Source of the DNA: Alphaproteobacteria bacterium | GTDB taxonomy: Bacteria > Pseudomonadota > Alphaproteobacteria > RF32 > CAG-239 | NCBI GenBank assembly: GCA_015062235.1 | Contig: SUUZ01000007.1 | Span: forward strand, 19,416-83,415 | Reading direction: 5' to 3' | DNA: 64,000 bases | Shown: positions 46,980-55,894 of the stretch, piece by piece | How positions within the stretch are numbered: the first letter of the stretch is position 1 | How the letters are laid out: each line of letters starts with the position of its first letter | Notes under the pieces: model-generated | The model's input: the letters and a program-made list of their open reading frames with translations, nothing else | Database searches by the model: none | Told to the model about the DNA's origin: nothing | Position numbers and translations under genes: made by a program

Positions 46980-48089
46980 TCAGCGCCCTCTACTCATATC
47001 TCTCACAGGAACAACTTTCTCTTTATTTTTTTGCTGCTCATTTTCCACATTCTCTTTCATAGCCTTGCGAGCTGCTAGTTCCTTCTGTTTTCGCTCCTCA
47101 ATAATCTTTCGTAATTCCTCGTTATGTGATTTAGCTTTTAACTCTTGCTCACTCTTAGCATTTTCCAAAGCTTTTTCATCTTTAACTTCAGGTTTTTTAC
47201 CTGAACCAAATACCTTTTTACCCATTTTAAGTAAAGTATCTATACTAACACCTTTATCTTTCGAAAAATCAAGTACACCAAATTCTCTACCATTACCTAA
47301 AAACAATTCTGTCATATCAAGACCATTAAAAGAATTATTTTTTTTCTTTTTAGGAGCCATAATACGAGCCAACTCCTCTTTTCCAGGAACACGTCCTAAT
47401 GCTTGAGCAATCTGTTCTGGAGTAATATTTGTTTCGCTCAAATCAAGCCCAACCAAACTAACTCCTGTAAAATCAACACCACTAAAATCAACTCCCCGTA
47501 GATTTAACTTACTCAAATCAATCTTTGCAAGATTAAGCATTGTCAAATTAATTTTGCTCAGATTAAGCTTATGAGGATAATATTTAGCTAAATACTCAAT
47601 CAGAGATTGTAATTCCTCTATCCCTATAACGTCAATATCTATGTCCAAAAGAATTACATCTTCCAAATCTGCATCAATAAACTTAACACCATGAAGTTTA
47701 GCTTTAGTAAAATTAGTACGATGCAAAACTGACCCTGATAATATAGCCCCGCTTAAATCAGCTCCTGACAAATTTGCTTCCGTTAGATTTGCACCTGAAA
47801 AATCAACTCCTGTCAAATTCGCACCTGAAAAATCAACTCCTGTCAAATTTGCCACAGAAAAATTAGCTCCACGCAAATCCTCTCCAGCAAATTTACCATT
47901 TTCTAGATTTTTACCAACAAATCTCAACTTATCATCATCAAATATGTTTTTATTTGACGAATTTGTCTGTTTAGATACCATATGCCAAGCACTATCGCCC
48001 CTAATTTCATCATGAAGTTCACGATCAAATTTATCTTGATTATCTTTAATCCTAGCCCTGATATCGCCTAATTTTGCACCGTCTGACAT
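46980..48089 (-). CDS. Pentapeptide-repeat protein
   Basis: 369 residues, no signal peptide. Two blocks of A(D/N)LxX repeats (about 57-135 and 175-225) form right-handed beta-helices: GEDLRGANFSVANLTGVDFSG and RGVDFSGVDFTGVSLVGLDL. Between and after them are helical linkers, and the last 80 residues are a highly charged coiled coil (EELRKIIEERKQKELAARKAMKE). Pentapeptide proteins serve as scaffolds, DNA mimics or secreted effectors; which applies here is unknown. Position between a coupling ATPase and an envelope lipoprotein suggests a substrate or adaptor. Confidence 0.8.
   Translation of the reverse strand: MSDGAKLGDIRARIKDNQDKFDRELHDEIRGDSAWHMVSKQTNSSNKNIFDDDKLRFVGKNLENGKFAGEDLRGANFSVANLTGVDFSGANLTGVDFSGANLTEANLSGADLSGAILSGSVLHRTNFTKAKLHGVKFIDADLEDVILLDIDIDVIGIEELQSLIEYLAKYYPHKLNLSKINLTMLNLAKIDLSKLNLRGVDFSGVDFTGVSLVGLDLSETNITPEQIAQALGRVPGKEELARIMAPKKKKNNSFNGLDMTELFLGNGREFGVLDFSKDKGVSIDTLLKMGKKVFGSGKKPEVKDEKALENAKSEQELKAKSHNEELRKIIEERKQKELAARKAMKENVENEQQKNKEKVVPVRDMSRGR
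47791..47850 (-). repeat. Two 30-base tandem copies in the pentapeptide gene
   Basis: Positions 47791-47820 and 47821-47850 differ in one base. Each encodes ten residues (G-A-N-L-T-G-V-D-F-S), i.e. two pentapeptide units. The near identity points to a recent duplication. Confidence 0.9.
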
Positions 48090-48158
48090 CTACAGTCCCT
48101 TTTCAGCAATTAGTATCTACATACCATAGCCTAAATTTTAAAATTTGACAAATATTTT

Positions 48159-49916
48159 TTATTTAAGAATACAATCAAAACCTGCATCAATAACCTGATT
48201 ACACAATTCCTGTAATTTATCGGCCTCAGGTTTTACCATCAATCGATGATATACTACACCATTGACAACCGCCTGCTCTATATAAAAATCATATCCTAAC
48301 AAAGCTGAAACATTATCTTTAATATTTTTTTGCTCAACCACAGCATTATTCATATCCGTATAAGCCCCTAGCTGCATAACAGTATGATATTTAGCTCCCA
48401 TAACTTTTACCTTATTTTCACTTTTAGAAGTTTTTGCTTTAGGAGTAAAAACTTTTTTACTGCCATTACCATCAATCAATTCTTCAAGCCAATTATCCTT
48501 ATGAGCCCAAGAATTTCCACCATCATCCCAACGAGGAGCTTCCTTAACAGCCGAAAGCATTGCCACTAAATCTTTATTAAATGCTTGTTTCAATGTGGTT
48601 TCAATATCTTTAACCCGTCCTTTTAACAAATTTTTATCAAAAGGTGAAAGCCCTGCTAAATAGTACAAATTACGCAGCGCTGCAGCACGCTCTGCTAATA
48701 TCTGAACCTCTTTTTGCTCGTAAGCAATCAATTCTACTTTTTTATCTAGTAAATCCACCTTTTCATAATTAGGAACATTCCTTTTCTTCTCCATATTCCT
48801 AACAGCTTCTTTCGTATCAGCTATTTTATAACGATTCGCCTCATAATCAAAAGATGTCTTTTCAACCAATCTATAAGCTAGTTCTACCTGTGTCATCACT
48901 AAGGCAGCCAATTCATCAAAAGCTTTTTGCTTTAAAATCTCATTTGTTGGTTTTGCTTTATATTCCTCAACAGCTGATAACAAATTTACTATAACACGTT
49001 TAGCTTTATTAAATAGTTCAGCTTCATATCTATTATCTTCTATTTCCAAACCATTTATATCCAACCTTGCTACAGGAGGATAATCTACAAAAGCTTGCCT
49101 TCTGGCCTTTGCAGCATTAAAACTACCCAACTTTTCCTTAGCCAAAGTAAACTCTCTACGATTACTTACAGCAGAATCTTGAAAAATATCTACTGTATAG
49201 CGTTTATCAAAATCATCTAATTCATAAAACCGTTTGCCTTCTAGCTCTATTTTTTTATCTGAAGTTCTCAAAAGCTGCATATATTCAGAATTAACATATT
49301 CAAGTTGTTTTTTTATTTCACCAAGGTTATTTAACGCAACCTCCAAATCTTTACGATAATTAATCTCAGACTCAGTCAAATCACCGCTACGCTCCATTCT
49401 ATCGTTAAGATTTTTCAATATTTTACCCTGTTGCTTCATCAAACGATCAATTTGCCCAATTTGCTTATCAGCAAATATTTCCTCCCGATGCAATTTTATA
49501 GCTGCGACACTCAAATTCTGTGCTGATTTAGCATAAAGAGTATTCTCAATGTATTTTTGATTATCCGTTAAAACACTCATAGCATATATATCGGCAAAAT
49601 CCATTGCCTTTGCCGCATTATAGAGCTTATCAGCATCTACTCCAGAATACAAAATTCCTTCAGCAATTTTTTTTGGATTCTCTTCATCATATATTTTTTT
49701 TAGCATATTTTGAGCTGACACATCTGCATTATATTTAGCAGCTCTAGCCATAGCATTATAAACATTTACTTTAGATGGTAACGCTTCAACAGGCTCATTA
49801 ACAACCAAATCATTGGTTTTTAAAGCGATTCCTAAAGTTTTCTTTTCACCAGCACACGCTGCAAGTAACGTAATACCACCAACAAAAACCAATCCATATG
49901 CTAAGCGTTTTATCAT
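48159..49916 (-). CDS. TolC-like outer-membrane lipoprotein with SPOR domain
   Basis: 585 residues. A lipoprotein signal peptide ends in L18-A-A-C21. The body has two long coiled-coil halves with the TolC/OEP landmarks VYNAMARAAKYNADVSAQ early and RNLYYLAGLSPFDKNLLKG late, then a linker and a C-terminal SPOR-like domain (about 508-585, YHTVMQLGAYTDMNNAVVEQ ... GVVYHRLMV). SPOR domains bind denuded glycan strands. An OEP-type protein with SPOR and a lipid anchor is unusual. It heads an operon with the pentapeptide and VirD4-like genes (gaps 69 and 8 bases) and is divergent from the Gfo/Idh gene. Confidence 0.72.
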   Translation of the reverse strand: MIKRLAYGLVFVGGITLLAACAGEKKTLGIALKTNDLVVNEPVEALPSKVNVYNAMARAAKYNADVSAQNMLKKIYDEENPKKIAEGILYSGVDADKLYNAAKAMDFADIYAMSVLTDNQKYIENTLYAKSAQNLSVAAIKLHREEIFADKQIGQIDRLMKQQGKILKNLNDRMERSGDLTESEINYRKDLEVALNNLGEIKKQLEYVNSEYMQLLRTSDKKIELEGKRFYELDDFDKRYTVDIFQDSAVSNRREFTLAKEKLGSFNAAKARRQAFVDYPPVARLDINGLEIEDNRYEAELFNKAKRVIVNLLSAVEEYKAKPTNEILKQKAFDELAALVMTQVELAYRLVEKTSFDYEANRYKIADTKEAVRNMEKKRNVPNYEKVDLLDKKVELIAYEQKEVQILAERAAALRNLYYLAGLSPFDKNLLKGRVKDIETTLKQAFNKDLVAMLSAVKEAPRWDDGGNSWAHKDNWLEELIDGNGSKKVFTPKAKTSKSENKVKVMGAKYHTVMQLGAYTDMNNAVVEQKNIKDNVSALLGYDFYIEQAVVNGVVYHRLMVKPEADKLQELCNQVIDAGFDCILK

Positions 49917-49966
49917 AAAAGTACCTCACATTTGTAACAATATGAAACAAGAATTTAAATGCTTTT

Positions 49967-49989
49967 TACCAAAATAATTGGTACATGTA
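49967..49989. promoter_or_regulatory. Palindromes in a divergent intergenic region
   Basis: TACCAA-AATAA-TTGGTA (49967-49983) is a perfect inverted repeat, closely followed by the palindrome TACATGTA (49982-49989). They lie between the lipoprotein operon and the Gfo/Idh gene and could be an operator. Confidence 0.35.
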
Positions 49990-50032
49990 AACCAAAATAA
50001 ACTTTATACGAACAAACAAAAGGATAAAAACA

Positions 50033-51040
50033 ATGAATACACCTATAAAGGTTGCCGTTATTGGCGCAGGAATGATGGGTAAAAATCACCTTAGAACATA
50101 TAAAAACCTGCACGGTTTTGAGCTTGTTGGCGTTTATGATATTTTTGCTGATGCAGCAAAAAGTGCCGCAGATATGTTTGGCATTAAAGCTTTTACATCT
50201 TTAGATGATGTAGCCGCAAACGTTGATGCTGTAAGTGTCGTTACTACATCTATTACCCATGCTGAGGTTGGTGAATTTTTCTTAAACAAAGGTATTCACT
50301 GCTTAATTGAAAAACCTCTTGCTACAACAGAGGCTGAATGCCAACGCCTTATCTCTGCCGCCAAAAAAAATAATGTAACCTTACTTGTCGGACACATTGA
50401 ACAATTTAATCCAGCTGTTGAACAACTTCATAAAATTCTAATTGATAAATCTCAAATTTGCGCTATTGAAGCACGCCGTATGTCAGCTGCTTCTGGTCGC
50501 ATTACCGATGTTGATGTTGCTATGGACTTAATGATTCACGATGCTGAAGTTGTTATGTCTTTAGTTAAATCACCTGTTATTAACGTTCACGCATCAGCTG
50601 TTCGCTCAGCTAAATCACCATCTGGCAAGGATTATATCAATGCTATGTTAGAATTTGCTAATGGTGCAACAGCAACACTAACAGCTTCACGCATTACTCA
50701 ATCTCGCGTACGTACATTAAATATTACAACGAACGATAATTATATTGATATGGATTTCATTAATCAAAGTATTGCAGTTCATTCCCAAGGTCGTATGCAC
50801 AATGTAAATCAAAATGATTTACCAGAAAATATGCGTTATGGGTTAAAGGGCAGCATTGAAAACTTGTTTATTATGCAAGCACAACCCCTAAATTCAGAAT
50901 TATCTCATTTTGCGAATTGTATAAATGGTAAGGAACCCCCCAGAATTACTGGAGAACAAGCTCTAGAAGCTTTGCGCGTTATTTGGAAAATTCAAAACTC
51001 TCTTAACTTCAGTAATTCATTACAAATCGCTGCAGAATAA
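50033..51040 (+). CDS. Gfo/Idh/MocA-family oxidoreductase
   Basis: NAD(P)-dependent sugar dehydrogenase-like enzyme. Rossmann motif VAVIGAGMMGKNHLRTY, then the family lysine in CLIEKPLATTEAEC, GHIEQFNPA and DLMIHDAEVVMSL for substrate binding. 335 residues. In related bacteria a similar gene accompanies lipid A genes and can be a UDP-GlcNAc 3-dehydrogenase (GnnA), but no partner aminotransferase is nearby, so the substrate stays open. AAAGGA precedes the ATG, and a strong terminator follows. Confidence 0.85.
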   Translation: MNTPIKVAVIGAGMMGKNHLRTYKNLHGFELVGVYDIFADAAKSAADMFGIKAFTSLDDVAANVDAVSVVTTSITHAEVGEFFLNKGIHCLIEKPLATTEAECQRLISAAKKNNVTLLVGHIEQFNPAVEQLHKILIDKSQICAIEARRMSAASGRITDVDVAMDLMIHDAEVVMSLVKSPVINVHASAVRSAKSPSGKDYINAMLEFANGATATLTASRITQSRVRTLNITTNDNYIDMDFINQSIAVHSQGRMHNVNQNDLPENMRYGLKGSIENLFIMQAQPLNSELSHFANCINGKEPPRITGEQALEALRVIWKIQNSLNFSNSLQIAAE

Positions 51041-51059
51041 AAATCTTGCCAAAAATTTA

Positions 51060-51094
51060 AATAAGGGGCATAAATATCTTGCCCCTTATTTTTT
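51060..51094 (+). terminator. Terminator after the Gfo/Idh gene
   Basis: AATAAGGGGCA and TGCCCCTTATT form an 11-bp stem with loop TAAATATCT and a following TTTT. It ends 18 bases before the truA ATG, so truA needs its own promoter or read-through. Confidence 0.93.
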
Positions 51095-51111
51095 GCAAAG
51101 AAAGAAAAATT

Positions 51112-51852
51112 ATGCGCTACAAACTAACACTTGAATATGACGGAACCAATACTCTTGGTTGGCAACGACAATTGGATGGTCCCTCAATTCAAGAATATTT
51201 AGAAACAGTCTTAGAAACTTTATCAGGACAACATTCTGAAGTTGCTACCGCAGGACGAACCGATGCTGGTGTTCATGCACTTGGGCAAGTAGCTCATATA
51301 GACTTTGATACATCAATGGAAACTTGGAAAATACGTGAAGCTTTCAATGCCAACCTACGTCAACTTGAAGCTCCAGTAAATGTATTAGAGGTTGAAGAAG
51401 TAAGTGATGATTTTCATGCACGCTTTTCCGCTAAAGGACGAGGCTATATATATCGCATTCTAAACCGTAGATCTCCATCTATTCTTCGTAATAATCGTGT
51501 TTGGTGGGTTCCTGTACCTCTGGACATCAATAAAATGCAAGAAGCCGCTCAGTTTTTATTAGGAAACCACGATTTTACATCTTTTCGAGCAGCTGCTTGC
51601 CAAGCTAAATCACCAATAAAAACTCTTGATAAACTAGACATTCAACAAAATGATGACGAAATAATATTCATAGTTGAGGCAAAATCATTTTTACATCACC
51701 AAGTCCGTAATATGGTTGGCACACTAAAACAAGTTGGCGAAGGAAAAATGCTTCCCAAAGACATAAAAACAATTCTCGAAGCTAAAGATAGATCCAAAGC
51801 TGGAGCAACAGCCCCCGCCTGCGGTTTGTATTTAAATAAGGTTATGTACTAA
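51112..51852 (+). CDS. truA: tRNA pseudouridine(38-40) synthase
   Basis: Isomerises uridines 38-40 in the anticodon arm. The catalytic aspartate is in GRTDAGVHALGQVAH; LTLEYDGTN at the start, YIYRILNRRSPSI and FLHHQVRNMVGTL are present. 246 residues from the ATG at 51112 with AAGAAAG upstream; a TTG at 51079 lies inside the preceding terminator and is rejected. It converges on lepA with a 2-base gap. Confidence 0.95.
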   Translation: MRYKLTLEYDGTNTLGWQRQLDGPSIQEYLETVLETLSGQHSEVATAGRTDAGVHALGQVAHIDFDTSMETWKIREAFNANLRQLEAPVNVLEVEEVSDDFHARFSAKGRGYIYRILNRRSPSILRNNRVWWVPVPLDINKMQEAAQFLLGNHDFTSFRAAACQAKSPIKTLDKLDIQQNDDEIIFIVEAKSFLHHQVRNMVGTLKQVGEGKMLPKDIKTILEAKDRSKAGATAPACGLYLNKVMY

Positions 51853-51854
51853 CT

Positions 51855-53663
51855 TTACTCATCACCAATACGCAATGCTTCAATAAATGCAGATTGTGGA
51901 ACTTCAACTTTTCCAAACTGGCGCATACGTAATTTACCTTTTTTCTGCTTATCCAACAATTTACGTTTACGTGTTATATCACCACCATAACATTTAGCAG
52001 TAACATCTTTACGCAAAGCTGATATTGTTTCTCTAGCAACAACCCTTCCGCCTATACAAGCTTGGATTGGAATTTTAAATAAATGTCTAGGAATCAAATC
52101 TTTCAAACGTTCACAAATCTGACGACCTCGCGATTCTGCCTCTGTTTTATGACATAAAAATGCCAAAGCATCAACGGGCTCTTCATTAATCAAAATCTGT
52201 ACCTTAACCAAATCAGACTGCTGATACCCTATCAACTCATAGTCAAAACTAGCATAACCAGATGTTATTGATTTTAATCTATCATAAAAATCAAACACTA
52301 TTTCATTAAGTGGAATTTTGTAAACCACCATCGCTCTAGAACCAACATAAGTTAATTCTTGTTGCTCGCCTCGTCGTTCAGTGCAAAGCTTTAAAACTGA
52401 TCCTAAATATGTATCAGGAACAAGAATAGTAGCTTTTACCATAGGTTCTTCTATAGAAGAAATCTTTGTTGGCTCTGGCATATCAGCAGGATTATGAAGG
52501 GTAATATCTTCTCCATTTGTCATATGTATTTTATAGGCTACAGATGGAGCTGTTGTAATCAAATCAAGATCAAACTCTCTGCCCAAGCGTTCTTGGATAA
52601 TTTCCATATGCAAAAGCCCCAAAAATCCACATCTGAAACCTAACCCTAAAGCTGCTGAATTTTCATTCTGATAATCTACACTGGCATCATTAAGCTTAAG
52701 TTTTGCTAAAGCATCTTTTAATGTTTCATATTGACTTGAATCAACTGGAAAGATAGAACAAAATACCACTGGTATTGATGGCTTAAATCCTTTTAATGGT
52801 TCATCACACGGCCTTTTATGTTCAGTAATAGTATCACCTACACTACAATCTCCTACACTCTTAATACTCGCAGTAATAAAACCAACCTCACCAGGATATA
52901 AAGCATCAACATCTGTCATCTTGGGTGAAAATATACCAACTCTATCTACTAAATATGTTGCATTATTTGACATCATTCTTATTTGTGTTTTTTTCTTCAA
53001 AATTCCATCATTAACACGAACTAAAATAATTACCCCTAAATAGCTATCATACCAACTATCAATCAACAAAGCTTTGAGTGGAGCATTTTCGTCACCTTTG
53101 GGAGCTGGCAACTTATTAACAATTTCTTCTAATAAATTATCAACCCCTAACCCTGTTTTTCCCGAAGCTTCAACAGCATCAGCCGTATCTAATCCTATAA
53201 CATCTTCAATTTGTTGCTTAACTCTATCAACATCAGCCGAGGGCAAATCAACCTTGTTAAGAACAGAAATAATCTCATGATTATTATCTATAGCTAAATA
53301 AACATTTGCCAATGTCTGAGCTTCAACCCCTTGTGTTGCGTCAACAACTAGAACTGAACCTTCACAAGAAGCCAATGAACGAGATACCTCATAAGAAAAA
53401 TCAACATGCCCTGGGGTATCAATTAAATTAAGTTGATATACTTTACCATCTTTTGCATTATAATTCAGACGTACTGTCTGAGCTTTAATCGTAATACCTC
53501 TTTCTTTTTCAATATCCATATTATCTAAAACTTGTTCGGTCATTTCTCGTTTTTCTAAACCACCGCAAAGCTCTATTAATCTATCTGCCAAAGTTGATTT
53601 ACCATGGTCAATATGGGCAATAATTGCAAAATTTCTTATTAAATCGATATTGTGATTGCTCAT
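51855..53663 (-). CDS. lepA: Elongation factor 4 (LepA)
   Basis: Ribosome-associated GTPase that helps initiation and stalled elongation. G1 AHIDHGKS, G3 DTPGH, G4 NKVD, the EF-G-like domains and the LepA C-terminal domain ([41 protein letters not shown], quoted only as a region) are present. 602 residues, standard. The DNA upstream to 53828 is a 165-base gap shared with the divergent GNAT gene. Confidence 0.97.
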   Translation of the reverse strand: MSNHNIDLIRNFAIIAHIDHGKSTLADRLIELCGGLEKREMTEQVLDNMDIEKERGITIKAQTVRLNYNAKDGKVYQLNLIDTPGHVDFSYEVSRSLASCEGSVLVVDATQGVEAQTLANVYLAIDNNHEIISVLNKVDLPSADVDRVKQQIEDVIGLDTADAVEASGKTGLGVDNLLEEIVNKLPAPKGDENAPLKALLIDSWYDSYLGVIILVRVNDGILKKKTQIRMMSNNATYLVDRVGIFSPKMTDVDALYPGEVGFITASIKSVGDCSVGDTITEHKRPCDEPLKGFKPSIPVVFCSIFPVDSSQYETLKDALAKLKLNDASVDYQNENSAALGLGFRCGFLGLLHMEIIQERLGREFDLDLITTAPSVAYKIHMTNGEDITLHNPADMPEPTKISSIEEPMVKATILVPDTYLGSVLKLCTERRGEQQELTYVGSRAMVVYKIPLNEIVFDFYDRLKSITSGYASFDYELIGYQQSDLVKVQILINEEPVDALAFLCHKTEAESRGRQICERLKDLIPRHLFKIPIQACIGGRVVARETISALRKDVTAKCYGGDITRKRKLLDKQKKGKLRMRQFGKVEVPQSAFIEALRIGDE

Positions 53664-53757
53664 TTCTTAATCTTTCTTAAAGCATATTTATTTATATTAA
53701 GCCAAAATACTAGAAAAATTAAAATAGGCAAGCATTTTTGGGATTAACTTATAAAGA

Positions 53758-53786
53758 TTGACTCATTTTAAGAAAAAGCGCATAAT
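53758..53786 (+). promoter_or_regulatory. Promoter for the GNAT gene
   Basis: TTGACT (53758-53763) and CATAAT (53781-53786), each one mismatch from consensus, are 17 bases apart, 42 bases before the ATG. Confidence 0.7.
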
Positions 53787-53828
53787 TAAACTCATAAACT
53801 ATTATTAAAAAAGGGGGGAGATATTATC

Positions 53829-54266
53829 ATGCGAAAAATTATCGATATTGATTTTGGTTCAAGTCGCTATGAGCAACTAGTTGAACTACGTTATAAAGTT
53901 TTGTTAGAACCCCTTGGTCTAAAATTTCTGGATTCCCATCGAGATAAAGAGATAAATTATCTTCATATTGGTTGTATAGAAAATTTAGATGATAAACTAA
54001 TTGGTGGAATGATGCTAATCCCCCTAGATGATACAACAATTCGTATGATGCAAGTAGCCGTCGATAGCAAATGTCAAGGAGAAGGAGTAGGACGAAACCT
54101 TGTTACTTATGCTGAAAATCGTGTTAAAAAAATAGGATATAAAAAAATTGTTATGCACGCAATGCTTACAGTTGTCGGATTTTATGAAAAACTTGGCTAT
54201 ATCCAAGAAGGAGAAATATTTGAAGAACGAGGTATAACCTTTGCAAAGATGGTCAAACAATTATAG
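53829..54266 (+). CDS. GNAT-family N-acetyltransferase
   Basis: 145 residues with the acetyl-CoA motif MMQVAVDSKCQGEGVGRNLVTYAENRV (Q-x-x-G-x-G). The N-terminus (YEQLVELRYKVLLEPLGL) resembles the substrate-side of small-molecule acetyltransferases of the ElaA/YitI kind. The acceptor is unknown. Single gene with its own promoter and GGGGGGAG ribosome site. Confidence 0.85.
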   Translation: MRKIIDIDFGSSRYEQLVELRYKVLLEPLGLKFLDSHRDKEINYLHIGCIENLDDKLIGGMMLIPLDDTTIRMMQVAVDSKCQGEGVGRNLVTYAENRVKKIGYKKIVMHAMLTVVGFYEKLGYIQEGEIFEERGITFAKMVKQL

Positions 54267-54279
54267 GACATAAAAAAAT

Positions 54280-54316
54280 TTAGCCCCTTAATAATTCTAT
54301 ATTACCAAAGGGCTAA
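54280..54316. terminator. Weak terminator-like hairpin
   Basis: TTAGCCC (54280-54286) and GGGCTAA (54310-54316) pair around a 23-base loop between the GNAT and def genes; TATTTTT follows on the plus strand. Confidence 0.5.
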
Positions 54317-54410
54317 TGGTTATTTTTCACATCATTGCAAGTTGTATGGCTCTGTTTGTATTTACATACAAAACACATCTATTTGTTATTTTAATATATT
54401 TCTACGACAC

Positions 54411-54923
54411 TTAAGCTTTTTCTTTTCTAAATTTCTCTAGTTTTTTCAATAACATCTGCCTTTTTAATCTGCTTATTTTATCAATATAAAGAACCCCCTC
54501 TAAATGATCTAACTCATGCTGAACTGCAACAGCTAAAAAGTCTTCCGCCAAAAGTTCCTGTTTTTTACCATTATAATCTAAATATTCTACTCTGACCATT
54601 GCAGGACGTTCAACCTCTGCTCGCTGTCCAGGAACTGACAAACAACCTTCTTCACAAATTTCTGTCTCTTCCGACTTCCAAATAATAACAGGATTAACCA
54701 TATAAATAGGATTCGCTTCTTCTCCTTCATGAGCAATATCTATCACTACAACTCTTTTTGACACACCAACTTGCGGAGCTGCCAAACCACAACCATTACT
54801 AGCATACATTGTTTCTAGCATATCATCTAAAAACTTGCGTATTTCATCATTAACTTCGGCAACCTTTTCTGCCTTTTTTTTCAAAACTGGATGTGGGTAT
54901 TCATAAAGCTTTAATATTGCCAT
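54411..54923 (-). CDS. def: Peptide deformylase
   Basis: Removes the formyl group from nascent proteins. The three motifs are GCGLAAPQVG, EEGCLSVPG (metal Cys) and QHELDHLEG (two metal His and the catalytic Glu). 170 residues. It follows the nusB stop with no gap, so it is the last gene of the murF-nrdR-nusB-def run. Confidence 0.97.
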   Translation of the reverse strand: MAILKLYEYPHPVLKKKAEKVAEVNDEIRKFLDDMLETMYASNGCGLAAPQVGVSKRVVVIDIAHEGEEANPIYMVNPVIIWKSEETEICEEGCLSVPGQRAEVERPAMVRVEYLDYNGKKQELLAEDFLAVAVQHELDHLEGVLYIDKISRLKRQMLLKKLEKFRKEKA

Positions 54924-55418
54924 TTACACTCTAACCTGTTTTGCTATTGAATCCAACAAAGCATTAACCATTTTAGGCTCATTTTTAGAAAAGAAAGCAT
55001 ACGCCAAATCAACATATTCTTTAACAATCACTGCTGCATCAACATCTGTGGTATGAACCAATTCATATGATGCACACAATAAAAGAGCACGTAATGTTCC
55101 ATCAAATCTATCAAATTGCCATCCATCTTTAAGGTAATGAGCTAAAGATTTTTCTAACATTTCTTTATTTTTATGAACATCACGAGTTAGTATCGCAAAA
55201 TAATTAGTATCCATTTCTTCTATTTCAACCATATTTTCAAACACTTCATAACCATCACTATCTTCTTCTATCACAAAACGTCCAATATTACCATTGACAA
55301 AATCTTTAATTACCTCGTCAACTGACAATTGACCATATTCAATCATATATGTTGCCTGAACAGCAGCCAAACGAGCCGCTGATTTTTTCTTTATCTTTTC
55401 TGAAATAAATTTAGCCAT
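54924..55418 (-). CDS. nusB: Transcription antitermination factor NusB
   Basis: All-helical RNA-binding protein of rRNA antitermination. SAARLAAVQATYMIEYG near the start and the C-terminal YVDLAYAFFSKNEPKMVNALLDSIAK match the family. 164 residues, with an insertion in the middle. It overlaps the nrdR stop by one base (TAATG). In most relatives rib genes stand between nrdR and nusB; they are absent here. Confidence 0.93.
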   Translation of the reverse strand: MAKFISEKIKKKSAARLAAVQATYMIEYGQLSVDEVIKDFVNGNIGRFVIEEDSDGYEVFENMVEIEEMDTNYFAILTRDVHKNKEMLEKSLAHYLKDGWQFDRFDGTLRALLLCASYELVHTTDVDAAVIVKEYVDLAYAFFSKNEPKMVNALLDSIAKQVRV

Positions 55419-55891
55419 TAATTTTCTCCTGTTATCTTGGCCATTTTTTCCAAAGTCTCTAAAAATTCTTCAAAATCCTTTGGTTCTCTAAAATCTCGAT
55501 AAACTGAAGCATATCTAATATACGCCACATGATCAAGAGTTGCCAAAGCATCCATCGTCAAATCACCAATCTTTGTAGATAAAATCTCCGCCTCTCCAGT
55601 ACTTTCTAAGCGTCTTTGGATTGAATTAACAATTTTCTCTACCCTTTCATTGCCAATAGGTCTTTTACGAACCGCTAAATAGATTGAACGAGCTAGCTTA
55701 TCTCTATCGAACATAACTTTCTCGCCATTTTTTTTCACAACCATCAAATCTCGTAATTGTACATGTTCAAATGTTGTAAACCTTTGACCACATTCGGGAC
55801 ACTCCCTACGACGACGAACAGCTGTATCATCATCTGCATTACGAGAATCTTTTACTTGTGTATCATTGCATCCACAAAAAGGACACTTCAT
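55418..55891 (-). CDS. nrdR: Transcriptional repressor NrdR
   Basis: Represses ribonucleotide reductase genes. A zinc ribbon ([17 protein letters not shown] ... [13 protein letters not shown]) is followed by an ATP-cone ([20 protein letters not shown]) that senses dATP/ATP. 157 residues. No NrdR boxes or nrd genes were seen in this window. Starts 3 bases after murF. Confidence 0.97.
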   Translation of the reverse strand: MKCPFCGCNDTQVKDSRNADDDTAVRRRRECPECGQRFTTFEHVQLRDLMVVKKNGEKVMFDRDKLARSIYLAVRKRPIGNERVEKIVNSIQRRLESTGEAEILSTKIGDLTMDALATLDHVAYIRYASVYRDFREPKDFEEFLETLEKMAKITGEN

Positions 55892-55894
55892 TAC

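Noticed and set aside
44632..49916. Complete type IV secretion system
   Set aside because: Only a coupling-like ATPase is present; no VirB4, VirB6-10 or relaxase was found in the window.
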